Under the pieces are notes generated by a model. That model was not told the DNA's origin, did no database searches, and saw nothing but the letters and a program-made list of their open reading frames with translations. Below, in pieces: positions 63,965 through 64,000 of a stretch of DNA of 64,000 nucleotides (positions are counted from its first letter, which is position 1; each line of letters starts with the position of its first letter). This DNA is from Cyprinodon diabolis (taxonomy: Eukaryota; Chordata; Actinopteri; Cyprinodontiformes; Cyprinodontidae). Position numbers and translations under genes: made by a program. The DNA is taken from positions 33,058,111-33,122,110 of the forward strand of contig CM060081.1 in NCBI GenBank assembly GCA_030533445.1. The letters are read 5' to 3'.

Positions 63965-64000
63965 GTGAGTTCCTTTAATCTGCTAATTTATTTATAATTT

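Overview
The window comes from a ray-finned fish genome: an AT-rich, repeat-dense background followed by the start of one clear vertebrate gene. Fish origin is inferred from the repeat types (L2-, Rex1- and RTE-like LINEs, BEL/Pao, Tc1, Harbinger and hAT elements, a tRNA-derived SINE) and from the fish-like collagen sequence.

Layout. Positions 1-48,380 are intergenic, with no host protein gene that I can support. They hold a layered set of mobile elements: a solo LTR with a nested TTAA-flanked MITE (1,353-2,664); a foldback MITE with a palindromic minisatellite (2,887-3,502); an L2-type LINE end (3,765-4,255); a LINE fragment, a Rex1-like LINE and a Tc1 transposase fragment in series (10,915-13,600); an LTR retrotransposon remnant (15,039-16,024); a tRNA-derived SINE (19,318-19,545); a hAT element carrying a Harbinger-like MITE that itself carries a LINE end (20,676-21,877); an LTR-like repeat (22,099-22,765); an RTE-like repeat (23,303-23,643); an almost complete BEL/Pao retrotransposon on the minus strand (25,672-32,306); a 3.3-kb inverted-repeat element with a second foldback element inside it (33,807-37,067); a second copy of the TTAA MITE (40,787-41,274); a GC-rich block (about 41,800-43,490); and a Harbinger-like MITE (46,420-46,943).

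From about 48,600 to the window end the plus strand carries the 5' part of col2a1 (type II procollagen alpha-1). I place twelve exons: signal peptide (exon 1), the von Willebrand C domain that is the alternatively spliced exon 2 of the IIA isoform, a micro-exon 3, and exons 4-12, which cover the N-propeptide collagen stretch, the N-telopeptide region and the start of the main triple helix. The gene continues beyond the window.

The most rewarding signals are regulatory structures around col2a1. They are a perfect hairpin containing a tiny upstream ORF and the start codon, like the 5' stem-loop of type I and III collagen mRNAs; an intron-1 segment resembling the mammalian SOX9-dependent chondrocyte enhancer; a weak, tandem exon-2 donor followed at once by a perfect 13-bp stem-loop; and a long GATA/GACA tract about 100 bp before exon 8. 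I did not find a convincing entirely new gene system. The most puzzling unexplained blocks are the GC-rich island and the conserved mini-ORF in the TTAA MITE.
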